64,000 bases of DNA, from assembly GCA_010092695.1 (NCBI GenBank), contig JAADJJ010000001.1, forward strand, positions 3,534,001-3,598,000. Direction: 5' to 3'. Position numbers and translations under genes: made by a program. The notes beneath the pieces are model-generated. The model searched no databases. It was not told the DNA's origin and saw nothing but the letters and a program-made list of their open reading frames with translations. Source of the stretch: Enterobacteriaceae bacterium 4M9. Lineage in GTDB: Bacteria; Pseudomonadota; Gammaproteobacteria; Enterobacterales; Enterobacteriaceae. Positions 1 to 8,464 of this stretch are shown here, piece after piece (within the stretch, counting starts at the first letter, position 1; every line of letters begins with the position of its first letter).

Positions 1-24
1 GTTGCCGAAATCGACGTTATCTGA
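1..24 (+). CDS. umpH: 3' end of UMP phosphatase UmpH (NagD), partial
   Basis: The first seven codons read V-A-E-I-D-V-I followed by TGA at 22-24. This matches the C-terminus I remember for E. coli NagD/UmpH (a HAD-family nucleotide phosphatase), and umpH is the gene directly upstream of asnB in E. coli, at the end of the nag operon. Only these codons are in the window, so the call rests on seven residues plus synteny. Confidence 0.7.
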   Translation, partial: VAEIDVI

Positions 25-32
25 TTCTCTGC

Positions 33-52
33 GCCACGCCGCCCGGCGTGGC
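33..52 (+). terminator. Hairpin after umpH, possible terminator
   Basis: A perfect 8-bp stem (GCCACGCC at 33-40 with GGCGTGGC at 45-52) with a 4-base loop begins nine bases after the umpH stop. There is no clear T-run after it, so it may be a weak terminator or an mRNA-stabilising hairpin rather than a strong intrinsic terminator. The rest of 53-255 is an AT-richer asnB upstream region. Confidence 0.45.
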
Positions 53-255
53 CCTGCATTCAATAAAACCGCCATAAAATTAACGAATCGTCAATTATTA
101 CGGCTATTCGGTAAGCATTTTTCAGCATTCAACAACTGCTATTACTCTTTTTGTCATCCACCCGGTAAATTGCTTGCATTGCCTGGGGCAGTTACGGCAT
201 TTTCATAGGCACGACAACGAAACACCGTCACCGGGCGGGTACAACGGAGTAAGCT

Positions 256-1920
256 ATGTGTTCTATTTTTGGCGTGCTGGATATCAAAACCGACGCGGGT
301 GAACTGCGTAAAAAAGCACTCGAACTGTCTCGCCTGATGCGCCACCGCGGCCCGGACTGGTCCGGCATTTACGCCAGCGACAAGGCCATTCTCGCCCACG
401 AGCGCCTGTCTATTGTTGATGTCAACGCAGGCGCACAGCCGCTGTATAACGAAAAGAAAACCCACGCGCTGGCAGTTAACGGCGAAATCTATAACCACCA
501 GGCGCTGCGTGCCGAATACGCTGACCGCTATGCCTTCCAGACCGGCTCCGACTGCGAGGTTATCCTTGCGCTCTACCAGGAGAAAGGGCCGGAGTTTCTC
601 GATGAACTACAGGGCATGTTCGCCTTCGTACTTTACGACAGCGAAAAGGACGCCTGGCTGATTGGCCGTGACCACATCGGCATTATTCCGCTGTATATGG
701 GTTACGACGAGCACGGCAATATGTACGTGGCCTCTGAAATGAAAGCGCTCACGCCAGTGTGCCGCAGCATTAAAGAATTCCCGCCAGGAAGCTACCTGTG
801 GAGCCAGGACGGTGAAATTCGCCGCTACTGGCAGCGCGACTGGTTTGAGTACGACGCGGTTGAGAACAACGAAACCGATAAAAACGCGCTGCGCGTCGCG
901 CTGGAAGAGGCGGTAAAAAGCCACCTGATGTCAGATGTGCCTTACGGTGTGCTGCTGTCTGGCGGCCTGGATTCGTCGATTATCTCTGCCATTACCAAAA
1001 AGTTCGCCGCACGCCGCGTAGAAGATGACGAGCGCAGCGAGGCCTGGTGGCCGCAACTGCACTCGTTTGCCGTCGGGCTTGAAGGCTCACCGGACCTCAA
1101 AGCCGCTCAGGAAGTGGCAAACCACCTCGGCACAGTGCATCACGAAATTCACTTTACGGTGCAGGAAGGGCTGGATGCGATTCGCGATGTGATTTATCAC
1201 ATCGAAACCTATGACGTAACCACCATCCGCGCATCAACGCCGATGTACCTGATGTCGCGCAAAATTAAAGCGATGGGCATCAAAATGGTGCTCTCCGGTG
1301 AGGGTTCGGATGAAGTCTTCGGCGGCTACCTCTATTTCCATAAAGCCCCGGACGCGAAAGAACTGCATGAAGAAACCGTGCGCAAGCTGCTGGCGCTGCA
1401 TATGTTTGACTGCGCTCGTGCCAACAAAGCCATGTCTGCCTGGGGCGTGGAAGCCCGCGTGCCGTTCCTTGATAAGAAATTCCTCGACGTGGCGATGCGC
1501 ATCAACCCGCGCGACAAAATGTGCGGCAACGGCAAGATGGAAAAGCACGTTCTGCGCGAATGCTTTGAATCTTACCTGCCCGCGAGCGTTGCCTGGCGCC
1601 AGAAAGAGCAGTTCTCTGACGGCGTAGGCTACAGCTGGATTGATACGCTCAAAGAAGTGGCGGCCCAGCAGGTCAGCGACCAGCAGCTTGAAACCGCGCA
1701 TTTTCGCTTCCCGTACAACACGCCTGGCTCCAAAGAAGGCTACCTGTATCGCGAAATTTTTGAGGAGTTGTTCCCGGTCCCGAGTGCCGCCGAGTGCGTG
1801 CCGGGTGGCCCGTCGGTTGCCTGTTCGTCTGCTAAAGCGATTGAATGGGATGAATCCTTCAAAAACATGAACGATCCGTCAGGCCGCGCGGTAGGCGTTC
1901 ACCAGGATGCTTATCAGTAA
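256..1920 (+). CDS. asnB: Asparagine synthetase B (glutamine-hydrolysing)
   Basis: Cytosolic enzyme making asparagine from aspartate, ATP and glutamine. The 554-residue length equals E. coli AsnB. The protein starts M-C-S-I-F-G, so after Met removal Cys is the N-terminal nucleophile of the class II glutaminase domain, followed by the RHRGPD loop around residues 30-36. The C-terminal synthetase domain has the pyrophosphate loop SGGLDSS near residues 231-238 and SGEGSDE further on. An ACGGAG ribosome site lies just ahead of the ATG. It follows umpH as in E. coli and ends in its own terminator. Nothing is truncated. Confidence 0.97.
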   Translation: MCSIFGVLDIKTDAGELRKKALELSRLMRHRGPDWSGIYASDKAILAHERLSIVDVNAGAQPLYNEKKTHALAVNGEIYNHQALRAEYADRYAFQTGSDCEVILALYQEKGPEFLDELQGMFAFVLYDSEKDAWLIGRDHIGIIPLYMGYDEHGNMYVASEMKALTPVCRSIKEFPPGSYLWSQDGEIRRYWQRDWFEYDAVENNETDKNALRVALEEAVKSHLMSDVPYGVLLSGGLDSSIISAITKKFAARRVEDDERSEAWWPQLHSFAVGLEGSPDLKAAQEVANHLGTVHHEIHFTVQEGLDAIRDVIYHIETYDVTTIRASTPMYLMSRKIKAMGIKMVLSGEGSDEVFGGYLYFHKAPDAKELHEETVRKLLALHMFDCARANKAMSAWGVEARVPFLDKKFLDVAMRINPRDKMCGNGKMEKHVLRECFESYLPASVAWRQKEQFSDGVGYSWIDTLKEVAAQQVSDQQLETAHFRFPYNTPGSKEGYLYREIFEELFPVPSAAECVPGGPSVACSSAKAIEWDESFKNMNDPSGRAVGVHQDAYQ

Positions 1921-1940
1921 GTCTCAACAGACGTCAAACG

Positions 1941-1969
1941 AACGGGTCAGCGATGGCCCGTTTTTTATT
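1941..1969 (+). terminator. asnB intrinsic terminator
   Basis: An ACGGG...CCCGT stem followed directly by a run of six T, about 20 bases after the asnB stop. Confidence 0.8.
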
Positions 1970-2093
1970 TGCCGCGGCCAGGTAAGCCCCTGGCGCAAAG
2001 TTGTTGTTTCTGCGGTTGTTGGCGAGAATTCAACCAAGCTGTTCGCAAGCTAGTCAAACAAACCGGAGGGGCCGCTTTGTGGTAAAAAACTAG

Positions 2094-2122
2094 TTGACGC
2101 TGCCAGGACAGATACGCATAAT
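2094..2122 (+). promoter_or_regulatory. Promoter of the tRNA operon (sigma-70, stringent type)
   Basis: TTGACG at 2094-2099 and CATAAT at 2117-2122 are separated by 17 bases and lie about 40 bases before the first tRNA. The stretch just after the -10 (GCGCCCCG) is GC-rich, the discriminator type found at stable-RNA promoters under ppGpp control. The hexamers are seen directly; stringent control is inferred. Confidence 0.75.
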
Positions 2123-2159
2123 GCGCCCCGCAACGCCGATAAGGTAACGCGAAAAAGAG

Positions 2160-2236
2160 GGCTACGTAGCTCAGTTGGTTAGAGCACATCACTCATAATG
2201 ATGGGGTCACAGGTTCGAATCCCGTCGTAGCCACCA
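2160..2236 (+). tRNA. metT: tRNA-Met (CAU), elongator
   Basis: 77 nt ending in encoded CCA, with anticodon CAT in the loop ACTCATAAT, a GGCTACG/CGTAGCC acceptor stem and the TTCGAAT T-loop. It opens the operon in the place of E. coli metT, and an identical copy occurs at 2582-2658. Confidence 0.95.
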
Positions 2237-2243
2237 TCTTTTT

Positions 2244-2328
2244 GCGGGAGTGGCGAAATTGGTAGACGCACCAGATTTAGGTTCTGGCGCCGCAAGGTGT
2301 GCGAGTTCAAGTCTCGCCTCCCGCACCA
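2244..2328 (+). tRNA. leuW: tRNA-Leu (UAG)
   Basis: 85 nt with the long variable arm of class II tRNAs, anticodon TAG in the loop, acceptor stem GCGGGAG/CTCCCGC and encoded CCA. It is the counterpart of E. coli leuW, second in the operon. Confidence 0.95.
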
Positions 2329-2349
2329 TTTCCCTTAGACGTTGCCGGA

Positions 2350-2424
2350 TGGGGTATCGCCAAGCGGTAAGGCACCGGTTTTTGATACCGGCATTCCCTG
2401 GTTCGAATCCAGGTACCCCAGCCA
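2350..2424 (+). tRNA. tRNA-Gln (UUG)
   Basis: 75 nt with anticodon TTG, acceptor stem TGGGGTA/TACCCCA and encoded CCA (GCCA end). This is the only UUG glutamine tRNA in the operon; E. coli has two (glnU, glnW) at this point. Confidence 0.95.
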
Positions 2425-2501
2425 TTTTTTTATGATAATCGCGCTTGCGGTTATCCGTCACTGACGCAACGTCTACTGCGTTCATTGACAGCGCTTTAAG
2501 T

Positions 2502-2576
2502 TGGGGTGTCGCCAAGCGGTAAGGCACTGGATTCTGATTCCAGCATTCCGGGGTTCGAATCCCTGCACCCCAGCCA
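2502..2576 (+). tRNA. tRNA-Gln (CUG), first copy
   Basis: 75 nt with anticodon CTG and encoded CCA. The anticodon stem is CTGGA/TCCAG, whereas the two later CUG copies have CCGGA/TCCGG, a paired (compensated) substitution. It occupies the slot of the second UUG gene in E. coli. Confidence 0.95.
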
Positions 2577-2581
2577 CTTCT

Positions 2582-2658
2582 GGCTACGTAGCTCAGTTGG
2601 TTAGAGCACATCACTCATAATGATGGGGTCACAGGTTCGAATCCCGTCGTAGCCACCA
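2582..2658 (+). tRNA. metU: tRNA-Met (CAU), elongator, second copy
   Basis: 77 nt with sequence identical to the gene at 2160-2236, including the CAT anticodon and encoded CCA. It takes the position of E. coli metU. It starts only five bases after the preceding tRNA-Gln. Confidence 0.95.
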
Positions 2659-2708
2659 TACTTAAGGCATCGTTTTTAACGGTGTTTATAATCAGTAAAA
2701 GACACTAT

Positions 2709-2783
2709 TGGGGTGTCGCCAAGCGGTAAGGCACCGGATTCTGATTCCGGCATTCCGGGGTTCGAATCCCTGCACCCCAGCCA
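2709..2783 (+). tRNA. glnV: tRNA-Gln (CUG), second copy
   Basis: 75 nt with anticodon CTG and encoded CCA. It matches the final copy at 2828-2902 base for base, and the 9-10 bases before each (GACACTatTG / GACACTgtTG) also match, so the two look like a recent tandem duplication. Confidence 0.94.
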
Positions 2784-2827
2784 AATTTGAGCAGTTGCAC
2801 TGAAAAGTGCCCATAAAAAGACACTGT

Positions 2828-2902
2828 TGGGGTGTCGCCAAGCGGTAAGGCACCGGATTCTGATTCCGGCATTCCGGGGTTCGAATCCCTGCACCCCAGC
2901 CA
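2828..2902 (+). tRNA. glnX: tRNA-Gln (CUG), third copy
   Basis: 75 nt with anticodon CTG and encoded CCA, the last gene of the tRNA operon, followed nine bases later by an intrinsic terminator. Confidence 0.94.
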
Positions 2903-2910
2903 CTTATCAG

Positions 2911-2937
2911 AAAGGCCCGCGCAAGCGGGCCTTTTTG
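2911..2937 (+). terminator. tRNA operon terminator
   Basis: AAAGGCCCGC and GCGGGCCTTTTT form a strong GC stem ending in a T-run immediately after the last tRNA. The A-run on the left may let it also work for the converging ubiF transcript. Confidence 0.9.
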
Positions 2938-3038
2938 TTATGTGCTTCTACTACGTTGTCAGGTGCCTCTGCTGCATTTCAGAGATGAAAAAAGGGCTGA
3001 TGCCCCTTTCTCATTCATCGCCTTTCACCAGCGCCTTA

Positions 3039-4214
3039 TCATAGTCCCAGCGCATACTTCAGCGCCTGGCGCTTGAGTGCACCCGCGCGTTGGGCCGCCA
3101 TCAGCCCCAGATTGCGCAGCACGCGCACCGGGCCAAGGTCATTACTAAAGCCGCTGCAAAACAGATCCATCCCACTTTGCATCACGTAGTTATCCGGCAT
3201 GCGTCGGTTCTGGTAACGCTTAAGTACTGGCTGACTGCTCAAGTCTTCACCACGTTCGCGTGCGTTGCCGAGGATCTCCAGCAGTGCCTGAGCATCGCGA
3301 TAGCCCAGGTTCACGCCCTGCCCGGCCAGCGGGTGAATGGTATGTGCCGCATCTCCCACCAGCGCCAGCCCGGATTGCACATAGCGCAGCGCATGGCGGC
3401 GGGTAAGTGGGAATGCACCGCTGGCAACCGGCGTTACTTCCCCCAGGCGCATCGGGAAGGTTGAGGCAATGGCACTTTTCAACTGCGGCAGGGTCATCGT
3501 CTGAAGCTTACGAATACGCGCTGGTGTGTCGTACCACACCAGTGACGCCCAGTTATCAAATAAAGGAAGAAACGCGTGTGGTCCATTTGGCGTAAAGTGC
3601 TGCCAGGTGCTGTCGCCAGGCACATTCTCGCACTGCACGGTTATCAGCATGCATGCCTGACGGTACTGCCAGGCGTGAGTACCGATGCCCGCCCATTCGC
3701 GTACTCGTGAACTGGCACCATCGGCCCCAACGACCAGCTGCGCGCGTAACACGTCACCATTGTCGAACACCAGCACGTGACCGTCGTCACTGGCCTGCAT
3801 GGCCGTTAATGTTGCCGGGCAACGCAGTTGCACCTGCGGATGCGCCTGGAGCGCCTGCCACAGCGCACGCTGCAACACGGCGTTTTCAACCATAAAACCC
3901 AGTTCAGGCAGCTTCAGCTCCTGAGCGTCAAACACCACATGGGCGTTTTCCCACTCCCAGGTTTCCAGCCGCCGATAGGGATGACAACGCATGGCGCGCA
4001 CCGCGGACCATACGCCAAGCGATTTCAGCAAATCCACCGACGCACGGCTGATGGCTGAAATCCGCACGTCCGGCGGCGCGCTGGCATCAAACACCGCCGG
4101 TGCCTCATGCTCCACCACCGCCACCTGAAATCCGCGCTGTGCCAGCCCCAGAGCTACCGCCGCGCCAACCATCCCACCGCCAACAACGGCCACCTCAATG
4201 GATTGATTTGTCAT
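3039..4214 (-). CDS. ubiF: 3-demethoxyubiquinol 3-hydroxylase UbiF
   Basis: FAD-dependent monooxygenase of ubiquinone synthesis that hydroxylates the quinone ring at C5 under aerobic conditions. The N-terminal dinucleotide fold VVGGGMVG is at about residues 9-16, and the second FAD motif GDAAHTIHPLAGQG is near residue 285. Three ATGs lie in a row (4220, 4217, 4214); the last gives 391 residues, the length of E. coli UbiF, while an AAGGA site would also suit the upstream ones. It is transcribed toward the tRNA operon and away from miaB, as in E. coli. Confidence 0.93.
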   Translation of the reverse strand: MTNQSIEVAVVGGGMVGAAVALGLAQRGFQVAVVEHEAPAVFDASAPPDVRISAISRASVDLLKSLGVWSAVRAMRCHPYRRLETWEWENAHVVFDAQELKLPELGFMVENAVLQRALWQALQAHPQVQLRCPATLTAMQASDDGHVLVFDNGDVLRAQLVVGADGASSRVREWAGIGTHAWQYRQACMLITVQCENVPGDSTWQHFTPNGPHAFLPLFDNWASLVWYDTPARIRKLQTMTLPQLKSAIASTFPMRLGEVTPVASGAFPLTRRHALRYVQSGLALVGDAAHTIHPLAGQGVNLGYRDAQALLEILGNARERGEDLSSQPVLKRYQNRRMPDNYVMQSGMDLFCSGFSNDLGPVRVLRNLGLMAAQRAGALKRQALKYALGL

Positions 4215-4354
4215 CATCATTTTTCCTTAACCCGCAGTTCCTTCAGTTTACCGGATTTTTTCGCGCCGTGCGGCAGACGCGCTCTACTGGTCACGAACCC
4301 GCCAAAGCATTACAATACGCGCCCTGCATTCCTTGTATGACGTAAGCCAGACCA

Positions 4355-5779
4355 ATGACAAAGAAATTACACATCAAAACCTGGGGCTGTCAGATGAACG
4401 AATACGATTCATCTAAGATGGCAGACCTGCTGGAAACCACCCACGGTTTCACTCTGACCGAGGTGGCAGAAGACGCGGATGTCCTGCTGCTTAATACCTG
4501 CTCAATTCGTGAGAAGGCCCAGGAAAAGGTGTTCCACCAGTTAGGTCGCTGGAAATTACTCAAGGAAAAGAATCCGGAGCTGATTATTGGCGTCGGCGGT
4601 TGTGTTGCCTCTCAGGAAGGTGAGCACATCCGCGAGCGCGCCCGCTATGTGGACATTATTTTTGGGCCACAAACGCTGCACCGCCTGCCGGAGATGATAA
4701 ACCGCGTCAGCGGCGAGCGCAGCCCGGTGATTGACGTAAGCTTCCCGGAAATCGAGAAATTCGATCGCCTGCCGGAGCCTCGCGCCGAAGGGCCGACCGC
4801 GTTCGTGTCTATCATGGAAGGCTGCAACAAATACTGCACCTACTGCGTGGTGCCCTACACTCGCGGTGAGGAAGTGAGCCGCCCAAGCGACGACGTCCTG
4901 CTGGAAATCGCCCAGCTCGCCGCTCAGGGCGTGCGCGAAGTGAACCTGCTTGGCCAGAATGTTAACGCGTATCGCGGCGCCACCTTTGATGACGGCGTCT
5001 GTACCTTTGCCGAACTGCTGCGCCTTGTCGCGGCCATCGACGGCATCGACCGCATCCGCTTTACCACCAGCCACCCGATTGAGTTTACTGACGACATCAT
5101 CGAGGTCTACCGCGATACGCCAGAGCTGGTGAGCTTCCTGCATTTGCCGGTGCAAAGCGGTTCCGACCGCGTGCTGAACATGATGGGCCGCACCCACACC
5201 GCGCTGGAATACAAAGCGATTATCCGCAAGCTGCTGGTTGCACGTCCTGACCTGCAAATTAGCTCTGACTTTATCGTTGGCTTCCCAGGCGAAACCACCC
5301 AGGACTTTGAGCAAACCATGAAGCTCATCGCTGATGTGAACTTCGACATGAGCTTTAGCTTTATCTTCTCTGCGCGCCCCGGTACGCCGGCCGCCGATAT
5401 GGTAGATGATGTCGCAGAAGAAGAGAAAAAGCAGCGCCTGTACATTTTGCAGGAGCGTATCAACCAACAGGCGATGGCCTGGAGTCGCCGTATGCTCGGC
5501 ACCACCCAGCGCATCCTGGTGGAAGGCACGTCACGTAAGAGCATTATGGAACTGTCAGGACGCACCGAAAATAACCGCGTGGTTAACTTCGAAGGTTCGC
5601 CGGATATGATTGGCAAATTTGTTGATGTCGAAATCGTCGATGTCTTCCCGAACTCGCTGCGCGGTAAAGTGGTGCGTACCGAGGACGAAATGGGCCTGCG
5701 CGTCACCGAGTCGCCGCAATCCGTTATTGCCCGCACCCGCAAAGAGAACGACATCGGCGTTGGAATCTATCAGCCCTGA
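4355..5779 (+). CDS. miaB: tRNA-2-methylthio-N6-dimethylallyladenosine synthase MiaB
   Basis: Radical-SAM methylthiotransferase that converts i6A37 to ms2i6A37 in tRNAs reading UNN codons. It has 474 residues, as in E. coli. The N-terminal UPF0004 domain carries the three cluster cysteines (WGCQ near residue 12, NTCS near 49, GGCV near 83). The radical-SAM motif CNKYCTYC is at about 157-164, and a C-terminal TRAM domain follows. It is monocistronic and divergent from ubiF. Confidence 0.97.
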   Translation: MTKKLHIKTWGCQMNEYDSSKMADLLETTHGFTLTEVAEDADVLLLNTCSIREKAQEKVFHQLGRWKLLKEKNPELIIGVGGCVASQEGEHIRERARYVDIIFGPQTLHRLPEMINRVSGERSPVIDVSFPEIEKFDRLPEPRAEGPTAFVSIMEGCNKYCTYCVVPYTRGEEVSRPSDDVLLEIAQLAAQGVREVNLLGQNVNAYRGATFDDGVCTFAELLRLVAAIDGIDRIRFTTSHPIEFTDDIIEVYRDTPELVSFLHLPVQSGSDRVLNMMGRTHTALEYKAIIRKLLVARPDLQISSDFIVGFPGETTQDFEQTMKLIADVNFDMSFSFIFSARPGTPAADMVDDVAEEEKKQRLYILQERINQQAMAWSRRMLGTTQRILVEGTSRKSIMELSGRTENNRVVNFEGSPDMIGKFVDVEIVDVFPNSLRGKVVRTEDEMGLRVTESPQSVIARTRKENDIGVGIYQP

Positions 5780-5841
5780 TGCCCCTTTCCCCGCCAGCGG
5801 AACGTGCCTCGCACGGGCCGCTGGCGTTTGCAGTCGTAAGA

Positions 5842-5870
5842 CTTGCATTCCTGGACCACCGCCCAGATAT
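5842..5870 (+). promoter_or_regulatory. Possible heat-shock (sigma-32) promoter of ybeZYX-lnt
   Basis: CTTGCAT at 5842-5848 and CCCAGATAT at 5862-5870, 13 bases apart, resemble the sigma-32 elements CTTGAAA and CCCCATNT. The ybeZ operon belongs to the heat-shock regulon in E. coli. The assignment is by eye and unproven. Confidence 0.4.
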
Positions 5871-5960
5871 TGATCTTTTACCGTCAAATTCGTCGTGAGA
5901 CCTGAGCGTCAGGCGCTATTATTCATCTGAAAGCCCCTGCATGAGGTAAAGAGGACCCGT

Positions 5961-7016
5961 TTGAATATCGAAACCCGTGAAATCACCCTGGAGCCAGCAG
6001 ACAACGCCCGTCTGTTGAGCCTGTGCGGACCGTTTGATGACAACATCAAACAACTGGAGCGTCGACTGGGCATTGAAATCAGCCGCCGTGATAACCAATT
6101 TAAACTCACCGGACGGCAGCTTAGCGTCAGTGCCGCCACGGATATTTTGCGCCATCTGTACGTTGATACCGCGCCGATGCGCGGGCAAATTCAGGATATC
6201 GACCCTGAGCAAATCCACCTCGCCATTAAAGAGTTCCGCGTGCTGGAGCAGGCGGCAGAAAGCGTTCCGGATTACGGCAAAGCGGTCAACATCAAGACCA
6301 AGCGTGGCGTAATCAAACCACGCACGCCAAACCAGGCGCAGTACATCGCCCATATCCTCGACCACGACATCACCTTCGGGGTCGGCCCTGCGGGGACCGG
6401 TAAAACCTACCTCGCGGTGGCAGCGGCGGTAGACGCACTGGAGCGCCAGGAAATTCGCCGCATTCTGCTCACCCGCCCGGCGGTGGAAGCCGGTGAGAAG
6501 CTCGGCTTTCTGCCAGGCGACCTGAGCCAGAAGGTGGACCCTTACCTGCGCCCACTCTATGACGCCCTGTTTGAAATGCTGGGCTTTGAGCGCGTTGAAA
6601 AACTCATTGAGCGCAACGTGATTGAAGTAGCGCCGCTGGCGTACATGCGCGGGCGCACGCTCAACGATGCCTTTATCATTCTCGACGAAAGTCAGAACAC
6701 CACTATCGAGCAGATGAAGATGTTCCTCACCCGCATTGGCTTTAACTCCAAAGCGGTGATCACCGGCGACATCACGCAGATTGACCTACCGCGCAGCACC
6801 AAATCTGGCCTGCGCCATGCCATCGAAGTGCTGGCAAACGTTGAGGAAATCAGCTTCAACTTCTTCCACAGCGAAGACGTGGTGCGCCACCCGGTGGTAG
6901 CCCGTATCGTGACCGCCTATGAGGCGTGGGAAGCGGCGGACCAGAAGCGTAGAGCCGAGGTGGCTGCCGAACGCAAGCGTGACGCAATGGCCGACAGCAT
7001 CCAGGAGAGCAAATGA
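5961..7016 (+). CDS. ybeZ: PhoH-like ATPase YbeZ
   Basis: PhoH-family P-loop ATPase that partners with the YbeY endoribonuclease in 16S rRNA maturation and ribosome quality control. The start is a TTG at 5961, six bases after a GAGG site; this start gives the same N-terminus (M-N-I-x-T-R-E-I-T) as E. coli YbeZ. Walker A GPAGTGKT is at about residues 141-148 and Walker B IILDESQN near 239. Its stop overlaps the ybeY start (ATGA). Confidence 0.95.
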   Translation: MNIETREITLEPADNARLLSLCGPFDDNIKQLERRLGIEISRRDNQFKLTGRQLSVSAATDILRHLYVDTAPMRGQIQDIDPEQIHLAIKEFRVLEQAAESVPDYGKAVNIKTKRGVIKPRTPNQAQYIAHILDHDITFGVGPAGTGKTYLAVAAAVDALERQEIRRILLTRPAVEAGEKLGFLPGDLSQKVDPYLRPLYDALFEMLGFERVEKLIERNVIEVAPLAYMRGRTLNDAFIILDESQNTTIEQMKMFLTRIGFNSKAVITGDITQIDLPRSTKSGLRHAIEVLANVEEISFNFFHSEDVVRHPVVARIVTAYEAWEAADQKRRAEVAAERKRDAMADSIQESK

Positions 7017-7480
7017 GCCAGGTGATTCTTGATTTACAACTGGCCTGTGAAAGCGAAACAGGGCTTCCGAACGAAGCGCTGTTTCAGCGCTGGCTTGATG
7101 CGGCGGTTATCCCGTTTCAGGAAGACGCCGAAGTCACGGTACGCCTGGTTGATGAGCCCGAAAGCCATGAGCTGAACCTGACGTATCGTGGCAAAGACAA
7201 GTCAACCAACGTGCTCTCCTTTCCGTTTGAAGCCCCACCAGGCATCGAACTGCCGCTGTTAGGCGACCTGGTGATTTGTCGCCAGGTGGTGGAGCAGGAA
7301 GCGCAGGAGCAAGGCAAGCCGCTCGAAGCACACTGGGCGCACATGGTAGTGCACGGCAGCCTGCATCTGCTGGGCTATGACCATATCGAAGACGACGAAG
7401 CCGAAGAGATGGAAGCGCTGGAAACAGAGATAATGCTTGCTCTTGGTTACGCTGACCCGTACATTGCCGAGAAAGAGTAG
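7013..7480 (+). CDS. ybeY: Endoribonuclease YbeY (16S rRNA maturation)
   Basis: Metal-dependent single-strand RNase for 16S rRNA 3'-end maturation and 70S quality control. It has 155 residues, the E. coli length, and the diagnostic zinc motif HGSLHLLGYDH (H-x3-H-x5-H) at about 114-124. The ATG lies in the ATGA overlap with ybeZ, so the two are probably translationally coupled. Confidence 0.96.
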   Translation: MSQVILDLQLACESETGLPNEALFQRWLDAAVIPFQEDAEVTVRLVDEPESHELNLTYRGKDKSTNVLSFPFEAPPGIELPLLGDLVICRQVVEQEAQEQGKPLEAHWAHMVVHGSLHLLGYDHIEDDEAEEMEALETEIMLALGYADPYIAEKE

Positions 7481-7584
7481 CCTGTGCGGCGGCATCAGGC
7501 CGCACAGGTACAATATACCGCCGCAGCGTGCGTTTACCCGCCGCGGCAGTACATAAACTAACAAGAGACCCAACCCCTTACGCC

Positions 7585-8460
7585 ATGAGCGACGACAATT
7601 CTCACAGTAGCGACACCTCCACTAAAAAGGGTTTTTTCTCCCTTATTCTCAGCCAGCTTTTCCACGGTGAACCGAAAAACCGCGACGAACTGCTGGAGCT
7701 AATCCGTGATTCTGAACAGAACGAGCTTATCGACCAGGATACCCGCGATATGCTTGAAGGGGTAATGGATATCGCCGACCAGCGCGTGCGCGATATCATG
7801 ATCCCACGTTCACAGATGGTAACCCTTAAGCGCAACCAGAGCCTGGACGAATGCCTTGATGTCATCATCGAGTCTGCCCACTCTCGCTTCCCGGTTATCA
7901 GCGAAGATAAAGATCACATTGAAGGGATTCTGATGGCGAAAGATCTGCTGCCGTTTATGCGCAGCGATGCCGAGCCGTTTAGCATGGAAAAAGTGTTGCG
8001 CCCGGCGGTGGTTGTGCCGGAGAGCAAACGCGTGGACCGCATGCTCAAAGAGTTCCGCTCCCAGCGTTACCACATGGCGATTGTCATCGACGAGTTCGGC
8101 GGCGTTTCCGGCCTTGTGACCATTGAAGATATTCTTGAACTTATCGTCGGCGAAATCGAAGATGAGTACGACGAAGAAGATGATATTGAATTCCGCCAGC
8201 TCAGCCGTCACACATGGACCGTGCGTGCGTTGGCGCCTATTGAAGATTTTAACGATACCTTTGGCACCCACTTCAGCGATGAAGAAGTAGACACCATCGG
8301 CGGTTTGGTGATGCAGGCCTTCGGCCACCTGCCAGCGCGCGGTGAAGCCATTGAGATAGACGGCTACCAGTTTAAGGTGGCGATGGCCGACAGCCGACGC
8401 ATTATTCAGGTTCACGTCAAACTGCCGGATGATTCGCCGCCACCTAAACTGGAAGAATAA
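7585..8460 (+). CDS. ybeX: CorC/YbeX family protein with CBS domains
   Basis: Homologue of YbeX (CorC), linked to magnesium/cobalt efflux and, more recently, to ribosome metabolism. It is 291 residues from the ATG at 7585 (N-terminus MSDDNSHSSD as in E. coli); an upstream in-frame extension to 7528 is not supported by homology. It has two CBS motifs at about 70-190 (RSQMVTL, SRFPVISEDKDHIEGIL, VIDEFGGVSGLVTIED), then an acidic stretch EDEYDEEDD and a C-terminal CorC/HlyC transporter-associated domain. Confidence 0.94.
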   Translation: MSDDNSHSSDTSTKKGFFSLILSQLFHGEPKNRDELLELIRDSEQNELIDQDTRDMLEGVMDIADQRVRDIMIPRSQMVTLKRNQSLDECLDVIIESAHSRFPVISEDKDHIEGILMAKDLLPFMRSDAEPFSMEKVLRPAVVVPESKRVDRMLKEFRSQRYHMAIVIDEFGGVSGLVTIEDILELIVGEIEDEYDEEDDIEFRQLSRHTWTVRALAPIEDFNDTFGTHFSDEEVDTIGGLVMQAFGHLPARGEAIEIDGYQFKVAMADSRRIIQVHVKLPDDSPPPKLEE

Positions 8461-8464
8461 CGCA

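Noticed and set aside
4556..5467. 303-codon minus-strand frame antisense to miaB
   Set aside because: Complete overlap with a well-supported gene and no recognisable domain.
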